NCBI GenBank assembly: GCA_030268105.1
Contig: BSDZ01000004.1
Coordinates: 5,684,001 to 5,748,000 of the forward strand
Reading direction: 5' to 3'
DNA: 64,000 nucleotides
From: Volvox africanus
Taxonomy: Eukaryota; Chlorophyta; Chlorophyceae; Chlamydomonadales; Volvocaceae
Shown: positions 48,600 to 59,045 of the stretch, in pieces
Position numbering within the stretch: the first letter of the stretch is position 1
Layout: each line of letters begins with the position of its first letter
Program-made: the position numbers and the translations under genes
The notes under the pieces: model-generated
The model's input: only the letters and a program-made list of their open reading frames with translations
The model's database searches: none
What the model was told of the DNA's origin: nothing

Positions 48600-50197
48600 T
48601 AGATGTTAGTTCTATCTAATAGTATTCTATTTCACTCTCTCTGTTGTCGTCCTCCTCTGGCGCAGTGGTGGCGTCATCCTGCTCGTCCTCAATCTTCTGG
48701 TCCTCGCTCACCTCCTCCTCAAGCAACTCCTGAAAAGTTTAGAAAAGGAAAATTATACTTATTTACATACATATGTATAAATGTAAATTAAGCTGTCACC
48801 ACTCAGCAATTATCACTTCCGGTTACAATAATCTTAATCATGTCTAGGGTGGGCAGTGCTTTTAAGTACCACTAATCATTCTAAAAGCATAGTCTTTCAT
48901 TTGCTGTACTATGTACTTGGACACTTTGTTACCTGTTTCTGCTAACTCCCTGAGCTCCTACGTTGACGTAGTGCCCGTGTACATCGCACACCTTCCGAAA
49001 CACTCTTGACCTTTATCAGTCAAAACAACACATATTATAATTATACATTCAAACATGAAGGAAGTTTAGATAATAAGCTGAACTAAGGAAATTACCTTCT
49101 GTCCCTGGTGGTCGTAACTGTCATCGTCATCCGTAGACTTGTCTTCCAACGGCACCTGCTGGTCCAAAATACGTGAAGGGACTTGGTAGTAATAAAAAGG
49201 TTATATTAAAAAGTAAGTAATGTCTGACCTCAATATTTCGTACCTTTCTTTTGGTGCCCGTGCTTGGTCGCCTCACTTTCGTGGATGGCCGCACATCGTC
49301 ATCGTTCGTTACCTTCAAGGGCCGACGTTAGCATACATATATGATTTGAGAAATTACAAGCTTACAATTTCTATCAAAAAAGAGAAAAATAAATCAACAT
49401 ATGGCACATCAAACGACAAAGCACACAGCAAATGAAAAGAATATAACGAAACATAAAATTACAGCTCAATAAAACAGGAAGACAGGATGAATGGGCTGTA
49501 CCTTTTTTGCTGCCGCCTTGCTTGAGTTCCTAGCTTTCCTGCTGGAGTTCCTTGTCGTAGAGGGCTGTGAACTCTTTGCCTACATAAAAAGGAAGTACGT
49601 TTGGGGAGAATAGGAACAATTATATAAAAGACAGAAAGGAGAAAACAGGTTAAAGGACATTAATGATCTGTACATCCCTGTATATGAGATCCGTAATGTA
49701 CATCACCCATCCAGCAATAATTTTGCTAAGCGCGCCTGGTAATTTGCACACCCCATCATCCACTCTCCGTACTACTAGTATTTGCACTAACCTGTCAGTG
49801 TCTAGCGGCCTTGACCTCCTTCTCCTTCTGATGTATGCTAGCTGCGTTGGCAGCCAGCACCATCATCGATGCATCTTCACCATGCGCGGGCTGCTTTTGG
49901 CCTTTGCTAGGGCGCCCATTATGAGTTCCTAATGGCACGTCATTTCGGCCGTTTTTCTGCGGGTTGGTGGCAATAAAGTATTTCGTACACGACAAAAATA
50001 AACGCAGGAAAAAAACTTATTCTTTTACTAGTTAAAGTAAAATACAAATCTTATGCATACTTACTACTTAAAAGCGAAGAGTAGTGCTTCCGTACTCCGT
50101 CCAGGGTTGTGCGGCTGCCAATCAATCCCATGTAAGCAACAATGTTTCGAAACCCTGCTTTACAACATCCTTTATATGTACATTTAATGCCACCCAT
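48600..50197 (-). CDS. Possible small spliced gene(s) inside the CACTA element
   Basis: On the minus strand ATG 50197 opens a 44-codon exon (MGGIKCTYKGCCKAGF...) ending at a GTAAGT donor at 50064. A following exon from 49956 continues in phase with KNGRNDVPLGTHNG and ends at TGA 49799-49797. Further downstream, short exon-like pieces bounded by AG and GT encode Ser/Arg/Lys-rich peptides (about 49575-49500, 49315-49240, 49160-49096) and an acidic end (EEEVSEDQKIEDEQDDATT, about 48730-48610, stop TAG). They may belong to one spliced transcript with basic and acidic low-complexity regions, or to several. I do not recognise a transposase domain. Confidence 0.3.
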
Positions 50198-50339
50198 TGT
50201 ACACAGTCGTCAGGTCGTCCATGTCATACAGTAGCAGTTCTATTGGACAACCTTGCTTGCGCAGGCAGCATACGTATAATTTCTGCAGCATCAACAGCTA
50301 ATCATATATTTGTAAAGAAATAATAATTGCTTCAGTAAC

Positions 50340-51480
50340 GAATGGAGCCGCCTTCTGCTTATGATGGAAAGTCCCGTATGAAACTCTTTACATCCCGAAA
50401 ACACTTTTCCCCTGAAAGTCAGGAACATTTTCAGTGTGTCATGCCTGGAAGGGAACCACTAGAAGGCAACATTGCATCGGATGTGCTAGATGGCATCGAC
50501 CAAGGCAGCAGCCGCTTGGCTCAAAGCTTGGCTCTTCCTGGTTTTAGTAGCAATGAGAAGTGACTTCATTGTGACGAGGATGTTTAGAATCACCATTGCA
50601 ACGTTTGCACTTGAGATGCCCCGTCTATGTGCCCCGTCTTGGGAGCCAGGGCCAGCGGGATGGGATGGAAGGCAAGGGTTCTGGGCAGCCCTCAGTACAG
50701 CGCCGTCATCGGCTTAGGCACGTGCTTGGAGTTTCTGGAGCCATGAAACAATTCTGGTTAGGAATGTGCATGACGTTTTTGATGCAATAACAAAATAATG
50801 ACCGTGCTGAAAATTGTAGCGTGAATCCGTTGAACTATTCATTCCCGTGCAGCGATTGAACTATTCTGCATTGCAATATGTCTGTATTGGGGAAGCCTTG
50901 GGGTCATAGAGTACCTCTCACACATGCTCGTTTTCATGGTCAATTTTCACACATACGCCAAGCTGCTATGATGCTTGCCAGACAAGGCTATCTAATTTTT
51001 GGGGCCTGCTCGATGTGTAACTGTGGCTCTTGGTGACTTTGTTTCGGTCTCCATCTGGAAAGATTGTTGCCTGGCTACTGTGTAAGGTTTGCTGTTGCCA
51101 AATTTCCTCGGTCCTTACCCACACTTGCTAACTCCGGCAGCTTGCTGCTCAATAATTAGAAAGCCTTCCATAATTAGAAAGGTAGCCCTGAACAGCCATG
51201 TGTGGCACTTCAGAATTCTATGTTATAAAGTAAGCCACATGTACAGATTCTAAATTCGTATAATGGTAGCGATTTAGCGATGTTAACAAGCGTTCACCAG
51301 AGCAATCTCTTGTACAACGACTAGTATTCATAGCGCTATCCTAAATTGAAATTAACTTTGAAGATATTTTATGCACAAAGTCTCGAGACTACTGCACAAT
51401 AAGAGCAAGTAAGCAAACTAAATAAATCCGGCAAACCCGTGCTCCGAACATTATTATGCGCTATCTACATAAACTTTGAG
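50340..51480. other. Interior of the CACTA element without recognisable gene
   Basis: AT-rich unique sequence. It may contain the promoter of the minus-strand gene. No transposase motif seen on either strand. Confidence 0.4.
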
Positions 51481-51855
51481 TAAACTGCGTTACAGTGCGT
51501 TACGTGCGTATCGTAACGCACTGTACGCAAGATATACGCAAGCTGTTTGCGTAAAGTTAACGCGTGCGTTAGGTTTGCGATCGCGTGCGTTAGGTTTGCG
51601 TTAGGCTCGCGTTAGAACATACGCAAGCCCCCGATTTTCGAGCACCACGAAACGTAATAAAAATTACAGGGAACTTTTATAATCATTATAAATATTGTTT
51701 TCATTTAAACGAACTTGAAAACGACGCACTATAACAGACGTTCTGTCCAGTTTTCTATTTCTTTGCGTTAGGCTCGCGTTAGGCTAACGCAACCGCTAAC
51801 GCACAAAACGCACACATACGCGCCCTAACGCAGCCTAACGCGAGCCTAACGCACG
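51480..51855. repeat. Right subterminal TAACGC repeat block of the CACTA element
   Basis: Same units as the left block, with the same GCGTTAGG/TTAACGC words, interrupted by an AT-rich stretch at about 51650-51760. Confidence 0.88.
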
Positions 51856-51875
51856 AATCTGTTGTTATAGTGTAT

Positions 51876-53088
51876 GTGCAAGGGTACTCTGTCGATTAAG
51901 GTACCTTTCCTGTCGTTCGAACATGTCACACCAAAGGAGGGCGAAACTGAGGCGGTGCCTATGGTTAATTTCGCTGTGACCGCAATGGCCGCGCGAATCG
52001 AACCAGAGCTAGTCGGGCGTAAGGAGGCCGTCCGTTTGTTACGGAAGGGTGCCCACGGACTGCTTTTAAGGCCGCGGGTGAGCTGTTGTGTCACCACCGC
52101 GCAGATTTCTGCGGATCCTGAGGTTGAGGCCCTACTGTCGCAGTATGAGGACGTCTTTAAAGATATCCCTGGCCTACCACCTATGCGTCCTGTTGATCAC
52201 ACAATCCCTCTCATGCCTGGAGCGCAGCCTACGGCCCGGCCAATGTACAGGTTGAGTCCATTGGAGCTGGACGAGGTGAAGCGCCAGGTGACGGATTTGC
52301 TCGCGAAGGGTATGATACGCCCCAGCACATCCCCGTATTCTGCACCGATTTTGTTTGTCGGTAAGAAGGATGGGACCTTGCGCATGTGCATTGATTACCG
52401 GGGGTTAAATGCGAATACGGTGAAAAATCGCTACCCTTTGCCACGCGTTGACGACCTGTTGGATAAGCTGAAGGGCTCAGCTTATTTTTCCTCAATTGAC
52501 TTACAACAGGGCTACAATCAGATTCGCATCGCTGCCTCTGATATCCCGAAAACCGCTTTTCGGACGCCCTTCGGTCACTTTGAGTATACGGTCCTATCGT
52601 TTGGTTTGACTAATGCCCCTGCGACGTTTCAGGCGGTTATGGACCGAATATTTAGGCCGTTTATCGACAGGTTCGTTGTTTGCTACCTGGATGACATCTT
52701 GGTATATTCTAAGACGCGCGAGGAGCACTTGGAGCATCTGCGGCTCGTGCTCGACGTTATGAGGCGGGAGCAATTGTTTGCTAAACGCGCCAAATGTTTT
52801 TGGGCGCAGCCTCAGGTGGAATATTTGGGCCACATTGTGTCGGCCACCGGTGTGAAGATGGACCCGCGGAAGGTCGCCGTGGTTCGCGATTGGCCCGCGC
52901 CTCAGAACCTCACGGAGCTGCGTAAGTTCCTTGGCTTGACCAATTATTTCCGAAAGTTCATTGAAAAATATTCCATCATTGCGGCCCCGCTTACTAACTT
53001 AACTCGCAAAGGCGTTTTCGTTTCGCTCGAGTCGTGGACGTCGCAATGCCAGCGGGCATTCGAAGAGCTCAAACGAATCGTTGCCTAA
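51876..53088 (+). pseudogene. Reverse transcriptase part of pol, retrotransposon 2
   Basis: Continues the protease frame once the CACTA element is ignored. It includes [20 protein letters not shown], the RT finger-palm blocks ([53 protein letters not shown]) and [12 protein letters not shown]. It ends at an in-frame TAA (53086-53088); element 1 reads straight through the same place (AISDDIILHF versus IVA-stop-DVTLAF). Confidence 0.92.
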
Positions 53089-55023
53089 GATGTCACCCTA
53101 GCATTCCCTGATTACTCGTTGCCATTTCGTGTTGAGGTAGTGTCTGATGCCTCAATATTTGGAAGCGGCGCTGTATTGTTACAGGAAGGGCGACCGATCG
53201 CCTTCACGAGTAAGAAGTTTTCTGGTGCGGAAATTCGCTACACCACCGGGGAACAGGAGCTTCTGGCCGTGCTGCATGCTTTAAAGGAATGGCGCTGTTA
53301 CCTCGAGGGACGCCCGTTTACTTTAAAGACTGACCATAAGCCCCTAACGTTTTTGCAAAGCGTTCCGACGTTGAACCGCCGTCAAGCTAGGTGGATGGAA
53401 TATCTAGCTAGGTTCAACTGCACCTGGGAGTATATTTCTGGTAAATTGAATATTGCCGATGCTCTCAGTCGACATCCGTCGCTACACGCTGCAATTCTGG
53501 CAGCGCCCGTCGTGCGGCCGCGTAGCGAGGAGGTACCGATCGCGACGGACCTCGCGGAGCGGTTGAAGGTTGCCTACAACGCAGACGCCTGGTTCGCGGA
53601 CCCGGCTAATGTAGAAAACCTTCGCGAGCAGAATGGCCTTTGGCTACGGACGGAGGGTGCAGCTACGCAAATCGTCGTTCCGAACGACGACGCGCTACGC
53701 TACGACATCCTTGCGCGGTTCCACGAGGACCCGTTAGCAGGACACCCTGGTAGCAAGCGATTGATCGACTTGGTGCAACGTTCCTTTTGGTGGCCTCGTT
53801 TGGCTAAGGATGCGGTGAACTTCGTACAGACATGCAGTCTGTGCCAGCGCAATAAGGCTTTGTCCGGTAAGGGCCATGGGTTGTTGCAACCGTTGCCTGT
53901 TCCGGATGCGCCTTGGGAAAGTGTTTCCATGGACTTCGTAGTCGCGCTGCCCAAAACTGAGGGGGGATACGATGCGGTGTTCGTAATGGTCGATCGTCTG
54001 ACTAAGATGGTTCACCTAGCACCATGCACATCATCCTGCACGGCTGAGCAAACCGCACGTTTGTTTTTCGATAATGTGGTTCGGTTACACGGGATTCCCA
54101 AAAATGTGATCTCGGACCGCGGTGGACAGTTCACGTCTAAGTTTTGGGAAGCGCTCTGCAAACTAGTTGGCATGCGCGTCAACCTGAGCACGGCGTATCA
54201 CCCGCAGACTGATGGTCAAACCGAACGCACAAACCGCACGTTGGGTGATATGTTGCGCAATTATGCTGGTCGCACACCACTCGTTTGGGATACGTATTTG
54301 ACTGCGGCAGAATTCGCGCTTAACAACGCTGTTAACCGCTCTACAGGCAAAAGTCCGTTCTTTCTTAACTACGGGTTTCATCCCGCGCTACCCGTGTGGC
54401 GTGAGTTGGAAGTGAACGTGCCTGCTGCTAAACTTTTTGCCAAGTCGTTTATGTCCCGAATCACAGACGCGAAATCGTGTTTGGACGCGGCGCAGCAACG
54501 AACGACAGAATACTACAACAAATCCAAGCAGGATGTGACGTTTTCGGAAGGGCAACTCGTGTTGCTAAGCACCAAGAACTTGCGTTCCTTGGCCGACGGA
54601 TCCCGAAAACTCTTACCCCGCTGGATTGGTCCGTATCCTGTCGTGCGCATGGTTGGGAATGTGGCTGTGGAGCTTGCATTGCCCACTGATATGACCATTC
54701 ACCCCACGTTTCACGTATCGCTTGTTCGTCCGTATCGTGGTACGGAACCAGTCCCTGAGCCTGCTAACGCCCCCGCAGCGATCGAACCAGTTCCCGAGAC
54801 CTGGATCGCTGGTAAACAGAAGTTTTACGATGTGGAGCGGGTGTTAGATTATCGCGCGCGTCGTGTGGGCCGACACCGACATAAGCGAACAGTACACGAG
54901 TACTTGGTTAAGTGGACAGGGTATACCGACGAGCACAACTCATGGGAACCGGCACGCAACTTCTCACAGGACATGAAACCTCTGCTCGAAGAAGCCCGCA
55001 AACGTGCCACGCAAACCCAATGA
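53089..55023 (+). pseudogene. RNaseH-integrase-chromodomain part of pol, retrotransposon 2
   Basis: Same frame as the RT after the TAA, open for 644 codons. It holds an RNaseH (SDASIFGSGAVLLQEG, TDHKPLTFLQ, NIADALSRHPS), the integrase zinc region (HEDPLAGHPGSKRLIDL...CSLCQRNKA), the catalytic core (MDFVVALPKTEGGYD, ISDRGGQFTSKFW, YHPQTDGQTERTNRTLG), the GPYPVVRMVGNVAVEL region and an intact chromodomain near the end (HEYLVKWTGYTDEHNSWEP). Chromodomains of this clade are thought to steer integration to chromatin. Confidence 0.93.
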
Positions 55024-55068
55024 CCCCTGCAGTCGATGCTGTATGATGCAGCGAGGACGCTGCATACG

Positions 55069-55082
55069 GGAGGGGGGATAAT
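55069..55082 (+). promoter_or_regulatory. Polypurine tract of retrotransposon 2
   Basis: GGGAGGGGGGATAAT-type purine run directly before the 3' LTR. Confidence 0.85.
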
Positions 55083-55906
55083 TGTTGTGCTACGGTTAGT
55101 TTCCCGCCGATGCGTAGGTCGATGTGATCCTACAAGGCGAAGTGCTTTTGTGATGAACGCATTACATATGAATGAATCTGCATGATATAAATGTATTCGC
55201 ATACATTTATATATGCATTCGGCATGTTGTCATTATTCATCGCGACATCGCATCATGGCAAATCCGCCTAGCATGCATGAATGACCGAATCATTGAAGTG
55301 CGCATTATGCTCGTGCTAGGAAACTATAAGTAATATTATCTGATATAATATTACTTCATTAAAGCACACGTTGAGAGCGCCGCACTTGTCGCGATGCATG
55401 CCCTGCAACCGGATATCGTTATCCGGACCCTTGCATCATGCGAATGCCGGAAAGGCTTATACGTTGTTATGCGTAGACATCGCCTAAGCGCAGTAGGGTT
55501 GTCACATCTAGGATCGGCCTCCTAATGTGAATCGTACGGCACTGCGATGCTGCGAGTATAACAGATGCGAGGACGGCTAAGCTAGACAAGACATTCGGTA
55601 CCGGAGAACACTCGTGTGTTCTATATCACTATTTCTATACACTATTCTACTTAGCCCGAGCTAAGCCTGAACTTCGCTAATCACCACCGCGTGATGATTG
55701 CTTGCTTCCGGCGCTGATGGCGATTTCGTCCATTGCATCATTCTGACCCGTAAGACTGTAAGTTATATCTCTCTTCGTCTTGAAGTCTTCCGCTGTCTCT
55801 GTTTGCTCTCGCTTGCCTTGCTGTACTTGCAAGTGCTCGCGCATCGGTGTCGATAGTCTCCAGACGTGCAGATACTTATGAGCAAACGCGAACGAGAGGT
55901 ACAACA
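55083..55906 (+). repeat. 3' LTR of retrotransposon 2
   Basis: 824 bp; differs from 44127-44950 at about two positions (near 55685 and 55718). Confidence 0.97.
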
Positions 55907-56849
55907 CCACCCCCCTTGAAGAACACATCAATCACTTTGTACACAACCACACCACCTACAATAACTTTTATGCTATTTATCACAGTGTTGCTGGCCTTCT
56001 CAGCAATGGTGTCCACGGTGAAGGTGGTCTTGTCAGCGATTGTGCTGGTCTTGTCAGCAATACTAAGAAGGGTACTGCACACCTTGTCTGTGATGATGAC
56101 AGAGGTGTCTGCTGCCTTGTCTGCAATTGTGCTGGTCTTGTCTGCACTTGTGCTGGTCTTGTCAGGGATTGTGCTGGCCATGTCAGCAATACTGAGAAGA
56201 GTATTGCAGACCTTGTCTGTGATAATAACAGAGGTGTCTGCTGCCTTATATGCAGCATCTCTACCGAATGCCGCTGCTGCCCCAGGTAGACCAAGTGAAT
56301 CTTCAGGGAAAGCCACTTTGGTGGAGTCCACACCCAGCTCCCGCCCCACTGTTGGCAGACAGATGAAGAGGATGAGACCAATTCCAACACAGATGGTCAC
56401 ACCAACCATCAATGATTGGACGTGCTGCAGCCAGCCTTGGCTGGCAAAGGGATGTTTTCCCTGCATGTTATGAATCAACACATACAATATATATATACAT
56501 TTAATGAGTTTTATTGAGTATGAAATAAGACAGTGTGACATACATACAACTTACTACAGTAGAAAATCTCAGCTATTGACCAACCGTACTGCATTGTTTG
56601 TTGTCTGGATTATTTATCATAACTCACCTTGTCACCATCATCTCCGCTTGTGGAACTCAGTCCACCCTTTCTTCTGGGAGGACTTGGTGGGCCGGATCCG
56701 TTTTCCACTGGCAGAAAGTGGCAGACTACAGATGCACGGCTGACAGAACCACTCTGTGCTGCTGCAGCCTTGCTGGCACCAGCACTGTTGGCGGTTGCAT
56801 GCACAGAGGCATGGAGGGAGGCGTGGAGGTTGTGGCCACTCGTGCTCAT
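55907..56849 (-). pseudogene. Main part of a 275-aa membrane protein of unknown family, 3' end displaced by retrotransposon 2
   Basis: Exon 56849-56628 (74 codons, ATG at 56849) and exon 56460-55907 join in phase. Together with 44121-44070 they give 275 aa. The N-terminal 75 residues are Ser/Ala/Gly-rich. A hydrophobic segment (LMVGVTICVGIGLILFICL) looks membrane-spanning. Next comes a repeat region of about 90 residues with units such as TSVIITDKVC.TLLSIAD and IADKTSTIADKT, roughly 11-residue periodicity, likely amphipathic helix. A second hydrophobic stretch (IKVIVGGVVVYKVIDVFF) and a Gly/Pro-rich end follow. With the insertion, the frame runs into the LTR and stops at 55876 after nine foreign residues. 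I do not recognise the family. Confidence 0.7.
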
Positions 56850-57149
56850 GCTGCCACAGAGAAGTGGGAAGGCTGATGTCACCGAGTAAGGTCGAATCCT
56901 TGGGGTGACGAGGATGGGGAAAAAGGGGCAGACACCAAGTAGGGATGGGAATACCATTTTGGGTGTCTAATCGTAAGCCCATTCATGTTACACCTAACGA
57001 ACAACAACATGATGGAAAAAATGGTTGTAAGAAATTTGTGAGGATAACAATCATGTTAGCTGTTACAATCTGACGAGCCAGCAACCAGGAGAGGCTCAGC
57101 GGTTGCACTCCATCCCTGCTTCCTGACCACCTAGGCAGAATCACCAGCT

Positions 57150-57720
57150 CCTACCAGTTTTAGCAAACAAAACTGTACGATCTTTCGGAATTCTATTATC
57201 TAATAAAATTACTCCATCCAAAGTACCATCTGCATTTTTTTATCGAGGTAAATTGTAAAATCTTTGGATATCTGGTTAAAAGTTCTTGCATCAATAATAT
57301 TTGTTGATACATAATTTTGACGGAAATTATTAAGATCATCTTTTAATCTACTATAAGAAAAAGGCATTAAATATAAAGATATTTTGTAAGGATTATAGTT
57401 ATGCAAGTAACAATAAGAAGTGCCGGCCGCACCAAGGCAAAATTACTAAGACCAGCTATTCTAAGTATAATTATCTGCCTATTTTCTTGTAGCTTACTAT
57501 AAACATATATTACTGCTAACACAGAAATAAAAGGCGAAATCATAAAAAATATTGAAGGTACTATAAGGATAATTAATTGCAGAAAATCAATTAATTTTAC
57601 TCCCCTTTCTAGTAAGTATAATAACTTCAATATCTGTGTAATCCACACAGGGTAGTAAGTACAAACGTTAACGTTATAAAAGGATAAAGGATAATTTGTG
57701 AGTATTATAAATGTTGTCAT
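57150..57720 (-). pseudogene. lptF: Rickettsia-like LptF/LptG permease fragment, frameshifted
   Basis: LptF is an inner-membrane permease of the lipopolysaccharide export ABC complex in Gram-negative bacteria. On the minus strand the fragment reads VWITQILKLLYLLERGVKLI, then membrane segments, then SKLQENRQIIILRIAGLSNF (the conserved cytoplasmic coupling region). After a frame change near 57385 it reads SLYLMPFSYSRLKDDLNN and ISKDFTIYLDKK. After a one-base loss in an A run near 57240 it reads DGTLDGVILLDNRIPKDRTV. It is very AT-rich, intronless and unlike its surroundings. It breaks off at about 57150 before the C-terminal membrane domain. Confidence 0.8.
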
Positions 57721-57930
57721 TTTGTTTTGTGATAAACCTCGCTGTAATTGTGTAAGGTAAGTTGTCTTTGTTTACTCCTTCAAAAACAGAATCGTTCATA
57801 TTAAAGTTAAATTCTTTAGAAATATGAGTATTTTCATTAACTTCCTTCCTTTCTTCAATAATTGCTTTTTTCCTCGTATGTGGCCCAAAATATCCCAAGT
57901 AGCACAAAAATACCTGAGTGTAAAAATAGG
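57674..57930 (-). pseudogene. lptC: Rickettsia-like LptC fragment
   Basis: Upstream of and overlapping the lptF start on the same strand. The recognisable part is FNFNMNDSVFEGVNKDNLPY followed by TARFITKQNDNIYNTHKL, the start of the LptC periplasmic domain (family: LPS export, bridges the permease to LptA). The rest of LptC is absent, so gene order is kept but content is truncated. Confidence 0.65.
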
Positions 57931-59045
57931 TATTTTATAACTTTATTACTTTTAAAAATATAATTAAATATATTACTTTATTATTTATTTACTATTAAGA
58001 ACGCAAGAGGATGGTACTTTAGGACGTAACGAATTCCAACTGCTGGTGCGTCAGTTAGGTACATTTAAGCCTGTAGACTTTAGGGCTCTTCCTAGGACAT
58101 GCCAGGTTACATTTTCTGTCCTTTCCTGTGTCATACGGCCTCAGGACCAACCCTACGGACTTTCGCCTACCTGGATACCCCCAGGGGGAAACCAGGAAAC
58201 ACGGCGCCGTACAGGCGGTTGTCATCCCCAACCAAGATGCCGCCTACGTCCTGCATCCCCCTGCGGATGGTGGCCTGGGCTTGGCCGAGTCGTCGGGAGA
58301 CGGAGACGCGACCGGGCGGCATCGCGTGACCGCTGCGAATTATAGTCGCGGTACAGGTCATTATCTTCCTGATGCATCGGGACGGGGGACACGGAGGACA
58401 AAAAACGGTCCCATCGTGATCGCCATGGGTTCATCACGAAGCCAACTATCTAGGCTCCTTTCCTCCACCGTATACTTGACTCTATAGAACCACGTGGAAT
58501 AGTTGTTAAGACTCACAAGGTCTGCCAGTCTATCCTTGTCAATGCCCTCACCTTACGATCTTGAGTGTAGATCTGAGGCGGTCGTCGTTGCTCTTGCGGT
58601 CACAAATAAATCGTCGCGTCTCGTTCCTCGTGACGCAGACCAATCTTAGTCCCAAAACGCTCAGTCCTCGTGGGGGTCTTGATTGTAGATCCAAAGTCCT
58701 TGATTCGTGGCTGCACGCAGTTCATAACCAGTTGCAAAGATAAGCGCAACTAATGCTCAACAGTGGTAGATTACAAGCTATTGTTACAGGAACCGTAATG
58801 AAAACGGTATCCTATTTATAGTGCGCGCGTGCGAACGGAATCCAGGCGCTTAGGTCATCACGAAGCTCGGCGCGTTCCCGCAACGTCATCGCACCTCCGT
58901 CTCGATGGTATCCACGAACGCCTTACCTAATGCGATCTATTAATAGCGACATTCAAGTATGTCAAGTCCGTACCTTAGCTGTTAGGTCCTATTAAATAGT
59001 GACCACAGCCATCCGGGTTCGATTGCTAATATTGACTTTTGGTTT
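57931..59045. other. Unassigned sequence between bacterial-like fragments
   Basis: AT-rich to about 58010, then GC-rich with several overlapping open frames at 58046-58487 (for example AVVIPNQDAAYVLHPPADGG). None matches a family I can name; a retroelement remnant is possible. No RNA gene seen. Confidence 0.35.

Larger units (their letters stand above)
47567..51872. mobile_element. CACTA (EnSpm-like) DNA transposon nested in retrotransposon 2
   Basis: 4306 bp flanked by the 3-bp duplication TAT (47564-47566, 51873-51875). Terminal inverted repeats read CACTATAACAAGGAATTCGT at the left and CACTATAACAACAGATTCGT at the right complement, and extend about 40 bp with few mismatches. Both ends carry dense subterminal TAACGC/GCGTTA repeats. 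CACTA termini, 3-bp duplication and subterminal repeats together define the superfamily. No transposase (TNP2-like) is evident, so it is probably non-autonomous. Confidence 0.9.
44127..55906 (+). mobile_element. Ty3-type chromodomain LTR retrotransposon 2, split by a CACTA element
   Basis: 11,780 bp including a 4.3-kb nested transposon. The target duplication CCACC lies at 44122-44126 and 55907-55911. The LTRs are 824 bp each and differ by only about two substitutions, so insertion was recent. Order: LTR, primer site, leader, gag, in-frame TAG, protease, [CACTA element], RT-RNaseH, integrase, chromodomain, polypurine tract, LTR. It lies in the last exon of a minus-strand host gene. Confidence 0.96.

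Noticed and set aside
50342..50563. Plus-strand 73-codon frame inside the CACTA element
   Set aside because: No recognisable domain or splice partners; length is within chance for the composition.
58046..58487. Several overlapping frames that might be a LINE remnant (HPPADGGLGL)
   Set aside because: Only one short suggestive string, no RT or endonuclease motif; too weak to annotate as an element.
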